From Maritimibacter sp. (GTDB taxonomy: Bacteria; Pseudomonadota; Alphaproteobacteria; Rhodobacterales; Rhodobacteraceae): a stretch of DNA of 64,000 nucleotides. This document shows positions 45,006 through 54,705 of this stretch, in pieces. The notes beneath the pieces were generated by a model. The model saw only the letters and a list, made by a program, of their open reading frames with translations, was not told the DNA's origin and searched no databases. The position numbers were made by a program, and so were the translations under genes. Position 1 is the first letter of the stretch. Every line of letters starts with the position of its first letter. The stretch is taken from positions 1,922,001-1,986,000 of the forward strand of contig CP051232.1 of NCBI GenBank assembly GCA_017792445.1, given 5' to 3'.

Positions 45006-46172
45006 TCAGCGGCGCTTCAGCGACAGGGCGGCATGGACGATGCCGCCCAGCAAAAGACCCCAGACAGCGGCACTAAGCCCGATGATAGTGACGCCCGAAG
45101 CGGTGACGAGGAAGGTCACCGCCGCCGCTTCACGCGTGTCGGGCTTCTCTAGCGCCGCTCCTGCGGAGTGGGCGAAGACCCCAAGCAACGCCACACCGGC
45201 CAAGGTCTCGACCGCCATATCGGGGGCGGCTGCCGCAAGCGTTGTGATCACAGCGGCGAAAAGGCCGAACAGGCAATAGACCAGCCCCGCCATCACCGCC
45301 GACCACCAGCGCTGCGCCGGGTCGGGATGCGAATCCGCGTCGCTGCACATCGCCGCCGTGATTGCCGCCACGCAGGTCTGCGGCGCGCCAAGGGGTGCGG
45401 ACAGGATGCTGGCAATCGCGGTGCCAGACAGAAGGCGCGGGGCGGATGGCTCGTAACCGAAGCTGCGCAGAACCGCGATGCCGGGGATGTTCTGCGCGGC
45501 CATTGTCACGATGAACAGCGGCACGCCGATGCCAAGCAGCGCCGATAGCTCGAACTGCGGCATGACGAACCGGGGCACGGTCAGCAGGTGGTCGGGCAGC
45601 GGGACGGTATAGCCCTGTTCGATGACGGTCAGCGCGAAGGCCACCAGCACGGCAGCCGGCACCGCGAAGGTGCGGTTGAAGCGGCTGACGACGAACCACG
45701 TGATCAGGATCGGCAACGCGGTCAGCGGCACCTCTGCCAGCGCGCGGAACGGGGCAAGGCAAAGGCCCAGCAATACGCCCGCCAGCATCGCCTGCGCCAG
45801 CGGCGCGGGGATCGCGGTAGTAAGGCGGCCAAGCGGGCGATAGAGGCCCGCCACCAGCGTCAGCACGCCCGCGAACAGGAAGGCGCCGACCGCGACGACG
45901 AAACCGCCCTCGGGCGCCATGGTCGAGGCCAGCAGCGCCGCGCCGGGGGTGGACCACGCGACGCTTGCGGGAATGCGGCTCCAAATACTGAGAACCAGAC
46001 CGGCCAGCCCCATCGCGAGGGCTGCGAACATCAGGCCGGACGCGGCCTGTACATCGTCGGCGCCCATCGCCCGGATGCCTTGCAGCAGGATCGGGAAGGA
46101 ACTGAAAAAGCCGACGACGGCGACCACAAAGCCGGTGGTGACGGTCTGAAGCGGTGGGGCGATGCGGGGCAA
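45006..46172 (-). CDS. benE: BenE family transporter (benzoate/H+ symporter-like)
   Basis: 388 residues with about twelve hydrophobic segments. The pattern 'QTVTTGFVVAVVGFFSSFPILLQG' (in part) near the start, 'WSTPGAALLAS' and 'LSAPLGAPQTCVAAITAAMCSD' fit the BenE family. It starts with TTG 46172 behind an AGGT site. No benzoate catabolic genes are nearby, so the substrate may be different. Confidence 0.9.
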   Translation of the reverse strand: MPRIAPPLQTVTTGFVVAVVGFFSSFPILLQGIRAMGADDVQAASGLMFAALAMGLAGLVLSIWSRIPASVAWSTPGAALLASTMAPEGGFVVAVGAFLFAGVLTLVAGLYRPLGRLTTAIPAPLAQAMLAGVLLGLCLAPFRALAEVPLTALPILITWFVVSRFNRTFAVPAAVLVAFALTVIEQGYTVPLPDHLLTVPRFVMPQFELSALLGIGVPLFIVTMAAQNIPGIAVLRSFGYEPSAPRLLSGTAIASILSAPLGAPQTCVAAITAAMCSDADSHPDPAQRWWSAVMAGLVYCLFGLFAAVITTLAAAAPDMAVETLAGVALLGVFAHSAGAALEKPDTREAAAVTFLVTASGVTIIGLSAAVWGLLLGGIVHAALSLKRR

Positions 46173-46272
46173 GGGAATGACCTGTCCGGATGGAACTGCC
46201 CCGGCTTCCTAGACCGGCAAAGAGGGGGAGGAAAGGTGGGGGAGACGCTTGCACCCCCACCCGGCGCGCAAT

Positions 46273-47142
46273 CTACGCTTCGGCGGGGGCCTCGCCGCCC
46301 GCCATCACCACCGTGCGGTAGGGATATGGAATCTCGATCCCGGCGGCGTCCAGCGCTTCTTTGACCTTGCGCTTCATATCGGTCTGGAAGCCGAAGTTGT
46401 CCGATGCGTCGACCCAGACGCGGACAAGGAAATCGACCGAGCTGTCACCAAGGTTGTTCACCTGAATGAACGGCTCTGGGTCCGACTTGGCGCGGGGATC
46501 GGCCATGATGGTGTCGAGGATCGTCGTCTCGGCCAGCTTCAGATCGGCGTCGTAGGACACGCCGAAGGTCCACTCTGCCCGCCGTGTCGGGTAGACCGAG
46601 TAGTTCTCGATCGTGTTGCCCCAGACCTGAGCGTTCGGGATGATGACCTGTGTGTTCGAAAGCGACGCAAGCTCGGTATAGTTCAGCGACACGTCCTTGA
46701 CCGTGCCCATCTCGTCCGCGATCTCGACGAAGTCGCCCACCTTGATCGGGCGGAACAGGATGATCATCACGCCCGCCGCGACATTCGACAGCGTGCCCTG
46801 CAATGCCAGACCGATGGCAAGCCCGGCGGCACCCATGGCAGCGACCAGCGAGGTGGTTTCCAGCCCGAAGCGGTTCAGGACGAAGATCACCGTAATCGCA
46901 AGGATCGCATAGCGCAGGATCGAGCCGAGGAAGTTGAACAGCATTACGTCCAGCTTCGGATGCCGTTCGCCCAGCTTGCGAACGCGCCGCGCCGCCCAGC
47001 CGCCGATGATGAAGCCCAGCAGCAGGATCACGACGGCAGAGACGACGTTGCCCAGCACCGAGGCAAGAAAGTCCACGGTCAGCACATCACCGATGGTGAC
47101 GCCGTCGGTGATCTGCATGTTCAGAAAGCTGTCGAGGTTCAT
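46273..47142 (-). CDS. mscS: Mechanosensitive ion channel MscS family
   Basis: 289 residues. Three N-terminal membrane helices and the MscS pore-lining region '[27 protein letters not shown]' (in part; residues 95-120), followed by the beta domain '[19 protein letters not shown]' and '[17 protein letters not shown]'. It opens on membrane tension to relieve hypo-osmotic shock. Its ATG overlaps the phhB stop by 4 bp, so it is the last gene of a three-gene leftward operon. Confidence 0.95.
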   Translation of the reverse strand: MNLDSFLNMQITDGVTIGDVLTVDFLASVLGNVVSAVVILLLGFIIGGWAARRVRKLGERHPKLDVMLFNFLGSILRYAILAITVIFVLNRFGLETTSLVAAMGAAGLAIGLALQGTLSNVAAGVMIILFRPIKVGDFVEIADEMGTVKDVSLNYTELASLSNTQVIIPNAQVWGNTIENYSVYPTRRAEWTFGVSYDADLKLAETTILDTIMADPRAKSDPEPFIQVNNLGDSSVDFLVRVWVDASDNFGFQTDMKRKVKEALDAAGIEIPYPYRTVVMAGGEAPAEA

Positions 47143-47432
47143 GCGAGGGTGTCCATCTTTCCTGCAAGTTTCACGTCCAGCGCAGATAGGCCGCCCGCGT
47201 CATGTGTCGACAGCGTCACCTCGACGGTCTTGTAGACGTTGAACCACTCGGGATGGTGGTTCAGCTTTTCGGCCCACAACGCAGCGCGGGTCATGAAGCC
47301 GAATGCCTCGACGAAATTCTTGAACTCGAAGGTCTTCTTGATCGCATCGCGGCCCTCGACCTCGGTCCAGCCGGCCGCAAGCAGGGGCGCGAGTTGTTCG
47401 GCGCGTTCGGTTTCGGTCAGCTTGTCGGTCAT
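47139..47432 (-). CDS. phhB: 4a-hydroxytetrahydrobiopterin dehydratase (pterin-4a-carbinolamine dehydratase)
   Basis: 97 residues from ATG 47432. The family motif '[32 protein letters not shown]' region includes the active-site pattern H-H-P-E-W and the later His in 'STHDAGG'. It recycles the pterin cofactor of aromatic amino acid hydroxylases. No phhA is present in the window. ATGA overlaps on both sides couple it to the FemAB-like gene before it and mscS after it. Confidence 0.95.
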   Translation of the reverse strand: MTDKLTETERAEQLAPLLAAGWTEVEGRDAIKKTFEFKNFVEAFGFMTRAALWAEKLNHHPEWFNVYKTVEVTLSTHDAGGLSALDVKLAGKMDTLA

Positions 47433-48616
47433 TCCTGTTCCTCTCGCCTTTCCTGTCGGAACGGACCGTAGCTGGTCAGCACCTCGATCTCGTTGTCGAC
47501 AGCGGCCCGTTCGGCCTCGAGATATTCCGCAACGGCGCGACGGAAACCCTCGTCTGCGATCCAGTGCAGCGAATGACAGTGCGAGGGAAGGTAGCCGCGC
47601 GCCAGTTTGTGCTCGCCCTGCGCGCCCGCCTCGACCCGCGACAGGCCATGCGTGATGGCATAGTCGATGGCTTGATAATAGCAGAGCTCGAAGTGCAGGC
47701 AGGGGTGGTGTTCGGTGCAACCCCAATAGCGGCCATACAGCGTCTCGCGCCCGATGAAGTTCAGAGCGCCGGCGACGTAGCGGCCATTGCGGACGGCCAG
47801 CACCAGCAGGATATCGTTGCGCAGGGTTTCCTGCGCTTCGTGGAAGAACGCGCGCGTCAGATAGGGCGAGCCCCACTTTCGGCTGCCGGTGTCCTGATAA
47901 AATCGCCAGAAGGCGTCCCAGTGTTCGGGCTCGATGGCGTCGCCGGTCAGGCTCAGGATCTCGCCGCCGAACTCTTGCGCCTGCTTGCGTTCCTTGCGGA
48001 TGTTCTTGCGCTTGCGCGACGACAGGTCGGCAAGGAAGGCGTCGAAATCGGCATAGCCCCGGTTTAGCCAGTGAAACTGGTCCGAAAGCCGGTGCATCAG
48101 CCCCATCTCGTCGCCGGCCTCGGCCTCTGTTTCGGTGCAGAAGGTAATATGGACCGAAGAGATGCGGTTCTCGGCGGCCAGTTGAACCGCGCCCTGCACC
48201 AACGCCGATTGCCCCATCTCTTCCAGCCCCGGCCGTGTCAGCAACCGGCGGCCGGTGGCGGGGGTGAAGGGAACCGCGATCTGGAGCTTGGGATAATAGC
48301 GTCCGCCGGCGCGTTCATAGGCGTGGGCCCAGGAGTGGTCGAAGATGTATTCGCCCTGACTGTGACCCTTGGCGTACATCGGCGCGCAGGCGATGGTTTC
48401 TCCGTCCATCTTCGCGGTGACGTGGCGGGGCTGCCAGCCGGTGCCGGGGCCGACAGAGCCAGAGCGTTCCAGCGCCAGAAGGAAGCGGTGCGTGGTGAAC
48501 GGATCGTCGGGACGCCCGCCATCCGCCGACTCGGGGCAGGCACAGGCATCCCAGTCCTCTGCCGCGATCTCGGCGAGGCTGCCATGCAGGTCGATGTCGA
48601 TGCGGGTTTCGCGCAT
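47429..48616 (-). CDS. FemAB-like GNAT protein (DUF482 / peptidogalycan biosynthesis-type)
   Basis: 395 residues. Two-lobed GNAT-like fold of the DUF482 group: '[29 protein letters not shown]' (in part), '[17 protein letters not shown]' with many Lys/Arg, and '[24 protein letters not shown]' (in part). Such proteins resemble FemAB ligases that use aminoacyl-tRNA or acyl donors. Substrate unknown. First gene of the operon with phhB and mscS. Confidence 0.88.
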   Translation of the reverse strand: MRETRIDIDLHGSLAEIAAEDWDACACPESADGGRPDDPFTTHRFLLALERSGSVGPGTGWQPRHVTAKMDGETIACAPMYAKGHSQGEYIFDHSWAHAYERAGGRYYPKLQIAVPFTPATGRRLLTRPGLEEMGQSALVQGAVQLAAENRISSVHITFCTETEAEAGDEMGLMHRLSDQFHWLNRGYADFDAFLADLSSRKRKNIRKERKQAQEFGGEILSLTGDAIEPEHWDAFWRFYQDTGSRKWGSPYLTRAFFHEAQETLRNDILLVLAVRNGRYVAGALNFIGRETLYGRYWGCTEHHPCLHFELCYYQAIDYAITHGLSRVEAGAQGEHKLARGYLPSHCHSLHWIADEGFRRAVAEYLEAERAAVDNEIEVLTSYGPFRQERREEQE

Positions 48617-48674
48617 GTAGTCCTGTCCGCGATTGTCCCTAGAATTGGACCGCCGCGGCGCAGCGTCAAGGGAG

Positions 48675-49454
48675 TCAGTCCTCGGGGACCTCGGCGGCGT
48701 AGCCTTCGAAGGTCACGTTGTCGGCAACCCTGCGCGCTTCGGCTTCCTGCGCGGCGCTTCGGATCGTCCAGCACAGGATCGCCGCACCACTGGATTTCAG
48801 CTCTGCCACCCGAGCGTTGCCAAGGTCGTTGCCCTGATGGCTGATGAAACTCGACCCGGTCCGGTCGTAGTCCGGGATGCCCCGCAGTTCGTCGCATGTC
48901 GCAGCGGGCAGTTCCGGCCAGTCGGCAGGGTCGTAGGCGCAGGTCGTCAGGCCGCGCGGAATGCCAGGCGCGGCGGCAGCGAGGGCGGCGACCGAGTGGG
49001 GGTTGAACGACATCAGCGCGACCGGGCCGTGATAGCCCTGAAGGTCGCGTGCGGTCGAGACTTCAAGCTGGCCGGTGTCCGGCCCCATCTCGCCGTCCTG
49101 ATCCTTGATCTCGATCAGCAGCGGAGCGCGACCGGCGACAAGGGCCAGCACCTCTGCCAGCGTGGGAATGCCCTCGCCGTTGGCCAGCAGCGGGATGCGC
49201 GACAGGTCCTCGGCGGTCTTGTCGCGCAGCATACCGTCCGCGCCCGTCAGGCGGGACAGGCCATAGTCGTGAAACACGATGGCCTTGCCATCGGACGACA
49301 TCTGCACGTCCAGCTCGATCCCGTAGCCGCCCGCAATCGCCGCCCTGAAGGCGGCGCGGGAGTTCTCGGGGATACCGTGCTCGCCGTCATGCAGACCACG
49401 GTGCGCGATCGGCGCGCGCAGGAAAACCGGCGGAAGGGGCGGGCCTTGGGTCAT
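48675..49454 (-). CDS. Glycerophosphodiester phosphodiesterase family protein
   Basis: 259 residues. GDPD TIM barrel: first catalytic His in 'IAHRGLHDGEHGIPENSRAAF' (in part; Asn-Ser after Glu as usual), 'IELDVQMSSDGKAIVFHDYGLSRLTG' (in part) and 'LLIEIKDQDG'. It breaks glycerophosphodiesters to glycerol-3-phosphate and an alcohol, in the cytoplasm (no signal peptide). Its ATG overlaps the ridA stop by 4 bp. Confidence 0.93.
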   Translation of the reverse strand: MTQGPPLPPVFLRAPIAHRGLHDGEHGIPENSRAAFRAAIAGGYGIELDVQMSSDGKAIVFHDYGLSRLTGADGMLRDKTAEDLSRIPLLANGEGIPTLAEVLALVAGRAPLLIEIKDQDGEMGPDTGQLEVSTARDLQGYHGPVALMSFNPHSVAALAAAAPGIPRGLTTCAYDPADWPELPAATCDELRGIPDYDRTGSSFISHQGNDLGNARVAELKSSGAAILCWTIRSAAQEAEARRVADNVTFEGYAAEVPED

Positions 49455-49915
49455 TTGATCTTGAAGATACCTTCGATCTCGACCGCGACGCCCATGGGCA
49501 GCGACGCGGCAGAGACCGCGGACCGCGCATGACGGCCGTTGTCGCCCAGCACCTCGACAAGAAAGTCGGAGGCGCCGTTGATGACCTTCGGCTGGTCGAC
49601 GAAGTCGGGGGTCGAGTTCACGAAGCCGGTCAGCTTCACCACCCGGTCCAGCCGGTCAAGATCGCCGCCAAGCGCGGCTTTCACCTGCGCCAGAAGGCTG
49701 ATCGCGCAGGCCTTCGCCGCGGCGGCGCCCGCGGTGATGTCCAGACCGTCGCCAAGCTTGCCCTTGATCATCCCGTCCGGTCCCGCCGAAATCTGCCCCG
49801 AGACCCAGACGGTGTCGCCGTCGATGACGGATGGCACGTAGTTGGCGGCGGGGGCGGGGGCGTCGGGCAGCGTCACGCCAAGCTCGGCAAGGCGGGTTTC
49901 GATCTTTCCGGTCAT
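49451..49915 (-). CDS. RidA family protein (imine/enamine deaminase)
   Basis: 154 residues. RidA fold pattern 'VWVSGQISAGPDGM', 'LDRVVKLTGFVNSTPDFVDQPKV' (in part) and 'ARSAVSAASLPMGVAVEIEGIFK' (in part) with Arg in the conserved 'xxRSAV' site. The 154-residue length and 'NYVPSVIDG' start fit the YjgH/TdcF-like group. It hydrolyses reactive enamines from PLP enzymes. Coupled to the GDPD gene downstream. Confidence 0.93.
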   Translation of the reverse strand: MTGKIETRLAELGVTLPDAPAPAANYVPSVIDGDTVWVSGQISAGPDGMIKGKLGDGLDITAGAAAAKACAISLLAQVKAALGGDLDRLDRVVKLTGFVNSTPDFVDQPKVINGASDFLVEVLGDNGRHARSAVSAASLPMGVAVEIEGIFKIK

Positions 49916-50018
49916 CGGGGGCTCCTGTCTGGATTCGCGGGCAACCTAGTCCATGCACGCGTCCGAAGGAAACGCCGGAAACTCTGTGCCCGGCGATTTC
50001 CGCCGCAGCGGGCGCCGA

Positions 50019-50041
50019 CCGCGCGGCATCGCGCCGCGCGG
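50019..50041. terminator. GC hairpin in the gap after the secretion operon
   Basis: CCGCGCGGC and GCCGCGCGG form a perfect 9-bp stem with an ATCGC loop. It lies about 25 bp beyond the stop of the leftward secretion operon and has no T-tract in that direction; in the rightward direction it is followed by ATCGTTTTC. It is a plausible but unproven end of the operon. Confidence 0.4.
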
Positions 50042-50065
50042 ATCGTTTTCAGGATGGGATGCTGG

Positions 50066-51421
50066 TCAGCTTTCGCGGAACGCGCGGGCGAAATAGGTCG
50101 CCAGCGGCTGCACGAAATAGTTCATCGGGCTGCGGTCCTCGGTGCGCAGGAACGCTTCGACCGGCATGCCCGGGATCAGTTGAAGGTTCTCGGGCAGCTT
50201 GACCAGTTCCTCTTCCGGCAGCTGGATCTCGGCCCGGTAATAGGCCACGCCCGCGTTCTCATCGACGAAAGAGTCGGCGGACAGAAGCGTCACCAGCCCG
50301 GTCAGTTCCGGTGTCGTCCGGCTGTCGAACGCAGAGAAGCGAAGCCGCACGTCCTGGCCAGGGTACACCTTGTCGATGTCGGTCGGAGAAATCCGCACCG
50401 CGATGATCAGCGGGCGGTCCTGCGGGATCAGGTACATGACCGGATCCGCCGACCGGATGACCGACCGGGGGGTGAACACGGTCTTGCCGTAGACGATACC
50501 CGAAACCGGGGCGCGGATATCCAGCCGGGACAGGCGTTCCAGCAGCGAGCGCCGCTGTTCCGCCAATTCCAGTTCGCGGAACTGCAAGTCGCGCAGCTGG
50601 GTGATCGCCTCTTCGCGGCGGCTGGTGCCAAGCTTCAGGATCTCAAGCTCGATCTCGGTGATGCGTTCTTCGGCCAGACCCTTTTCGGCCACCAGTTCGC
50701 CCTGGCTGCCGGTGAGATCCGCATGTTCGCGTTCCAGATCCAGCACGGTAGCGGCCTGCGTCAGGCCCTGCTCGAGCAGGTTGCGCTGCTTCTCGAGTTC
50801 CACGTTGATCAGCGAAAGCTGCCGCTCCATCGAGGTCTGCTGCGATTCGATGCCGGTGATCTGGGTCTCGATCTGGCGCCGCCGCTTTTCCAGCGTCTCG
50901 ATCTCGCGCGCCATGGTTTCCATGCGCGCTTCGAACAGGTTGGTCTGACCGTCGATCAGTTCCTGAACCTCGGGACGGTTCTGGGCGACCTCTAACAGCT
51001 CGTCGTCGAACAGGATGTCTTCCGCCTCGTCGCGCTCGGCGTTCAGCCGGCCACGCCGCGCCATCAGTTCGAACAGCTGGCTTTCGACAATCGCAAGTTC
51101 CGAGCGCAGCAGCGTCGGGTCCAGCCGCAGAAGAACATCGCCCGCTTCGACGAAATCGCCCTCTTCCACGGCGATCTCTTCCACGACGCCGCCGTCGGGA
51201 TGCTGCACCACCTGGCGGTTCTGGTCGACTTCGACCTGACCGCTGGCCACGACAGCGCCCGCCAGTTGCGAGAATACCGCCCAGCCGCCGAAGCCGCCGA
51301 CCAGCACCAGCAGAACCAAAGCGCCCATCCAGAGATAGCGCTTTGCCGAAATCGGCCCGCCGGGCTTGCCGCCGCCGCCGCCAGCGGGCGCGCCGCCGAT
51401 CTGAATTTTTGCCTGGCTCAT
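50066..51421 (-). CDS. Type I secretion periplasmic adaptor, HlyD family
   Basis: 451 residues from ATG 51421. One N-terminal membrane helix (about residues 28-50), a lipoyl half-motif 'VVEEIAVEEGDFVEAGDVLLRLD' (in part), a long coiled-coil hairpin (about residues 90-290, dense in Glu, Leu, Arg) and the second lipoyl half 'LDIRAPVSGIVYGKTVFTPRSV' (in part). It bridges the inner-membrane ABC exporter to a TolC-like outer channel. Its start overlaps the ABC gene stop by 4 bp. No TolC gene is nearby. Confidence 0.95.
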   Translation of the reverse strand: MSQAKIQIGGAPAGGGGGKPGGPISAKRYLWMGALVLLVLVGGFGGWAVFSQLAGAVVASGQVEVDQNRQVVQHPDGGVVEEIAVEEGDFVEAGDVLLRLDPTLLRSELAIVESQLFELMARRGRLNAERDEAEDILFDDELLEVAQNRPEVQELIDGQTNLFEARMETMAREIETLEKRRRQIETQITGIESQQTSMERQLSLINVELEKQRNLLEQGLTQAATVLDLEREHADLTGSQGELVAEKGLAEERITEIELEILKLGTSRREEAITQLRDLQFRELELAEQRRSLLERLSRLDIRAPVSGIVYGKTVFTPRSVIRSADPVMYLIPQDRPLIIAVRISPTDIDKVYPGQDVRLRFSAFDSRTTPELTGLVTLLSADSFVDENAGVAYYRAEIQLPEEELVKLPENLQLIPGMPVEAFLRTEDRSPMNYFVQPLATYFARAFRES

Positions 51422-53154
51422 ACCGTGCCCCCCGGGCCCACGTTCTGCACAACCTGCCTGTAGTTCTGCAGGACTTCCTTCATTACCGAATCCCGCGGCC
51501 CGAAGGCGCGGCGGGTGCCACCGTCCAGCACCAGAAGCGTGTCGCATTCCTCGATCGCGGCGGGGCGGTGGGCCATGATGATCACAGACCGTCCATCCGC
51601 CTTGATCGCGCGGATCGCCTGGTTCAGGGCGACCGAGCCTTCGTTGTCGAGGTTCGAGTTCGGCTCGTCCAGCACCAGCACCTTCGGCTCGCCGTACATG
51701 GCGCGCGCCAGCCCGATGCGCTGGATCTGCCCGCCCGACAACCGGCCGCCACCGGCGCTGACGCGGGTGTCATAGCCATCGGGCAGTTTCAGGATCATCT
51801 CATGCGCCGCCGCCTTCTTGGCCGCGACGACGACCGCGTCGGGGTCGGGCGACAGGCTGAGACGCGCGATATTGTCGGTGATGGTGCCGTCGAACAACTG
51901 CACGCGCTGCGGCAGATACCCGATGTAGCTGCCCAGCACGTCGGGATCGTAGTTGTCGAGCGAAGCGCCATCCAGCCGGATCTTGCCGCCGGCGGGACGC
52001 CAAACGCCGGTGATCGCGCGGGCAAGCGTCGATTTCCCGGACCCCGAGGGACCGATCACGCCCATCGCCTGACCGGGTTCGAGCGTGAAGTTCACAAGCC
52101 GCAACGTTGCAAGCTGTTCGCCCGGCGGGATCACCGTCAGCTGGTCCGCCGTCAGCTTGGCGGCGGGGGCGGGCAGCGGCGTGCGGGGGCGTTCTTCCGG
52201 GATCTCGTTCAGCAACTCGCTGAGGGTCCGCCAGCCCTTCATCGCCCGCTGGATCGAAGGCCACTGGCCAATCGCAAGGTCCAGGGGCGCCAGCGCGCGG
52301 CCCATCAGGATCGACGAGGCGATCATCGCGCCGGGGGTCAGACCCTCGGTCAGCACAAGATAAGCGCCAAGACCCAGCATCGCCGATTGCAGGAACAGGC
52401 GGAACGTCTTCGACAGGACCGAATAGCCGCCGGTGCGGTCGCTGGAGATCAGGCCCTCGTTCAGCGATCTTTCGCGGGCGATGTTCCAGCGGCTGAAGGC
52501 GCTGCCCTGCATCCCAAGCGCGCGGATCAGTTCGGCCTCGGACCGGATCTGTTCGGCCATGTGCTCGGCCTGTGCTGTCGCCAGGTTGCTGGTCTGAACC
52601 GGGTCCTTGGTGCGGATCTGGTTGAGGATGGTGATGAAGATCAGGATAGCGCCGCCGATGATGGCAAGGCCGCCCAGCCACGGGTGGAACAGCGCGATCC
52701 CGGCAAGGAAGACCGGCGCCCACGGGATGTCGAACAGCGCGGCGAACACGGGCGACGCCAGCAGGCGTTGCACGGCTTCCAGATCGCGCAGGGCGCTGGC
52801 CGACTGGTTCGGTCCGTGGGTCAGTGATGCCTTCCGCACCACCGCCGCGAATACGCGCCGGTCAAGTCGCGCCTGAAACCGCGCGCCGATCCGCGCCAAG
52901 ACCCGGCCACGGACGAAATCCAGAAGGCCCATCATCAGGAACAGGAACGCCATCACGATGAACAGCGCCAGCAGCGTCGCTTCGGACCGGCTGCCCAGAA
53001 CCCGGTCGTAGACCTGCAGCATGAACAGCGGACCTGTCAGCATCAGCAGGTTGACGAAGAAGCTGAAGATGGCCACGAATACGAAAAGTGGGCGGTTCTC
53101 CGCCCGCGCCGCGCGCAGTTCCTTAAGGCCTTGATCGGGATCGCCTTGCCGCAT
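51418..53154 (-). CDS. Type I secretion system permease/ATPase (PrtD/HlyB type)
   Basis: 578 residues. N-terminal six-helix export domain (about residues 20-310) and an ABC ATPase domain with Walker A 'GPSGSGKSTLARAI', signature 'RLSGGQIQRIGLARAM' and Walker B 'VLVLDEPNSNLD'. There is no C39 peptidase domain, so it is of the PrtD/HasD group that exports RTX-like proteins with C-terminal signals. First gene of a two-gene operon with the HlyD-type adaptor. No RTX or other candidate substrate gene is adjacent in this window. Confidence 0.95.
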   Translation of the reverse strand: MRQGDPDQGLKELRAARAENRPLFVFVAIFSFFVNLLMLTGPLFMLQVYDRVLGSRSEATLLALFIVMAFLFLMMGLLDFVRGRVLARIGARFQARLDRRVFAAVVRKASLTHGPNQSASALRDLEAVQRLLASPVFAALFDIPWAPVFLAGIALFHPWLGGLAIIGGAILIFITILNQIRTKDPVQTSNLATAQAEHMAEQIRSEAELIRALGMQGSAFSRWNIARERSLNEGLISSDRTGGYSVLSKTFRLFLQSAMLGLGAYLVLTEGLTPGAMIASSILMGRALAPLDLAIGQWPSIQRAMKGWRTLSELLNEIPEERPRTPLPAPAAKLTADQLTVIPPGEQLATLRLVNFTLEPGQAMGVIGPSGSGKSTLARAITGVWRPAGGKIRLDGASLDNYDPDVLGSYIGYLPQRVQLFDGTITDNIARLSLSPDPDAVVVAAKKAAAHEMILKLPDGYDTRVSAGGGRLSGGQIQRIGLARAMYGEPKVLVLDEPNSNLDNEGSVALNQAIRAIKADGRSVIIMAHRPAAIEECDTLLVLDGGTRRAFGPRDSVMKEVLQNYRQVVQNVGPGGTV

Positions 53155-53311
53155 TTTCTAGTCTTACCTATCTGTTTGTCGCCGCCATATGACGCTGTCG
53201 CCAAATGGTCACATCACAATGCAGCGGGACGTGTAGCATCTGTCCCGGGAGTCGTCTTGCACTATGTGTAACCGACCTGCCAAACGAGTTCATATTGTTC
53301 CGGAATTCGCC

Positions 53312-54058
53312 ATGAGAACCAAGCCATCCCTGCGTTTCGCCGCGGTTCTTGCCGCCGCAGTCCTTGTTCAAGCCTGCGCCGCGCCCGAGATCACAGAGAC
53401 GATCAACGACCCATACGAGACGCAGAACCGGGCGGTTCACGAATTCAACAAGGGTGTCGCCAGCATCCTTGTGAAACCCCGTCCCGAGGGTGCCCCGCCG
53501 CGCAAGAAAGGCTTCTTTGTCAGGACGTTGGGCAATTTCGCGGGCAACATCGACAGTCCGCGCCTGGTGGTCAACGACCTGCTTCAGGCCAATCCCGAGG
53601 ATGCGGTCCACAACGGGATGCGGTTCCTGATCAACACGACATTCGGCATCGCGGGTCTGTTCGATCCGGCAACCGCATGGGGCCTGCCGTCGCGGCCGAC
53701 GAACTTCGGCGAAACTTTGCACACGTGGGGCGCCGCAGAGGGGGCTTATGTCGAATTGCCGCTGCTGGGGCCGTCCACATCGCGGGATACGGCGGGTACG
53801 GTGGTCGATTTCTTCATGAACCCGCTTAGCTATGCGGTGCCCACGCCGGAACAGTATTTCGTCCAGTCGGCGGGCATCATCGAGGGCTTCACCGAGCTGG
53901 TGGAATACGGCGACGAGATCAACGAAGTGCTGCAAACCAGCGCCGACAGCTACGCCGCGACACGTTTGCTTTATTTGCAAAATCGGCGATTCCAGCTAGG
54001 TCAGACTGTAGCGGCGGAGGAGATCGATCCCTTCGCGCTTGATACCGAAGGATTCTAG
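53312..54058 (+). CDS. mlaA: MlaA family outer-membrane lipoprotein (VacJ)
   Basis: 248 residues from ATG 53312; an upstream in-frame start (53264) is unlikely. Lipobox 'LVQAC' gives a lipid-modified Cys at about residue 22. The family pattern follows: 'NDPYETQNRAVHEFNKGV', 'NFAGNIDSPRLVVNDLLQ' and 'LINTTFGIAGLFDPATAWGL'. MlaA removes misplaced phospholipid from the outer leaflet and hands it to periplasmic MlaC, encoded just downstream. The inner-membrane mlaBDEF genes are not nearby. Confidence 0.95.
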   Translation: MRTKPSLRFAAVLAAAVLVQACAAPEITETINDPYETQNRAVHEFNKGVASILVKPRPEGAPPRKKGFFVRTLGNFAGNIDSPRLVVNDLLQANPEDAVHNGMRFLINTTFGIAGLFDPATAWGLPSRPTNFGETLHTWGAAEGAYVELPLLGPSTSRDTAGTVVDFFMNPLSYAVPTPEQYFVQSAGIIEGFTELVEYGDEINEVLQTSADSYAATRLLYLQNRRFQLGQTVAAEEIDPFALDTEGF

Positions 54059-54059
54059 C

Positions 54060-54653
54060 ATGGTGCAGATCACACGACGTTCTCTCGTGGCGGCGCTGGC
54101 CGCGCTGCCGTTCCTGCCCGGTCGGGCGTTCGCCCTGTCGACCGCAGCGGCGCAGGGGTTGGTCGATCAGGCCGTAGCCGACATCAACCGTGCAATTGCC
54201 GGTGGCGGCTCGGACGGGCAGATCATTTCCCAGTTCCAGAACATCTTCAATCGCTACGCGGATCAGGCCTATATCGCGGCCTACGCGCTGGGCCCGGCGG
54301 CGCGAACCGCCTCGGCGGCGGAACGGTCGGCGTTTTCGGCTGCGTTCAGCCGCTATCTGACCGCGAAATACGGTCGCCGGTTCCGCGAGTATCAGGGCGG
54401 CACCGTGAACGTGCGCGGCGCCAAGCCGGTGAAGAACTGGGTCGAGGTGCGCGCCACCGCCGACCTGCCCGGTCAGTCGCCGTTCAACGTGACCTTCTAC
54501 GTGTCGGACCGGACCGGTCGGCCGCTGTTCTTCAACCTCGACGTCGAGGGCGTTTCGATGCTTCTGACAGAGCGGGAAGAGATCGGCGCGATGCTGGACC
54601 GCTACCGCGGCGATATCGGTCAGGTAACCGCGGCGCTTCAGGCGGGCGGCTGA
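54060..54653 (+). CDS. mlaC: Phospholipid-binding protein MlaC
   Basis: 197 residues from ATG 54060, one base after the mlaA stop. The signal peptide carries 'TRRSLVAALAALP' and may use the Tat route. The mature part 'GLVDQAVADINRAIAG', 'FSRYLTAKYGRRFREYQGG' and 'FFNLDVEGVSMLLTEREEI' is the MlaC/Ttg2D family. It ferries phospholipids between MlaA and the inner-membrane MlaFEDB complex. The operon ends at a strong terminator 27 bp on. Confidence 0.93.
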   Translation: MVQITRRSLVAALAALPFLPGRAFALSTAAAQGLVDQAVADINRAIAGGGSDGQIISQFQNIFNRYADQAYIAAYALGPAARTASAAERSAFSAAFSRYLTAKYGRRFREYQGGTVNVRGAKPVKNWVEVRATADLPGQSPFNVTFYVSDRTGRPLFFNLDVEGVSMLLTEREEIGAMLDRYRGDIGQVTAALQAGG

Positions 54654-54676
54654 TCCACGCTGAACAGACCAAAATG

Positions 54677-54705
54677 AAAGGCCCGCCAGTTGGCGGGCCT
54701 TTTCT
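54677..54705. terminator. Bidirectional intrinsic terminator between mlaC and the PBP gene
   Basis: AAAGGCCCGCC-AGTT-GGCGGGCCTTT forms an 11-bp stem followed by TTTTCTTT in the rightward direction, with an A-run on the other side that gives T's for leftward transcripts. It lies between the mlaC stop and the adjacent stop of the convergent PBP gene and can serve both. Confidence 0.9.
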
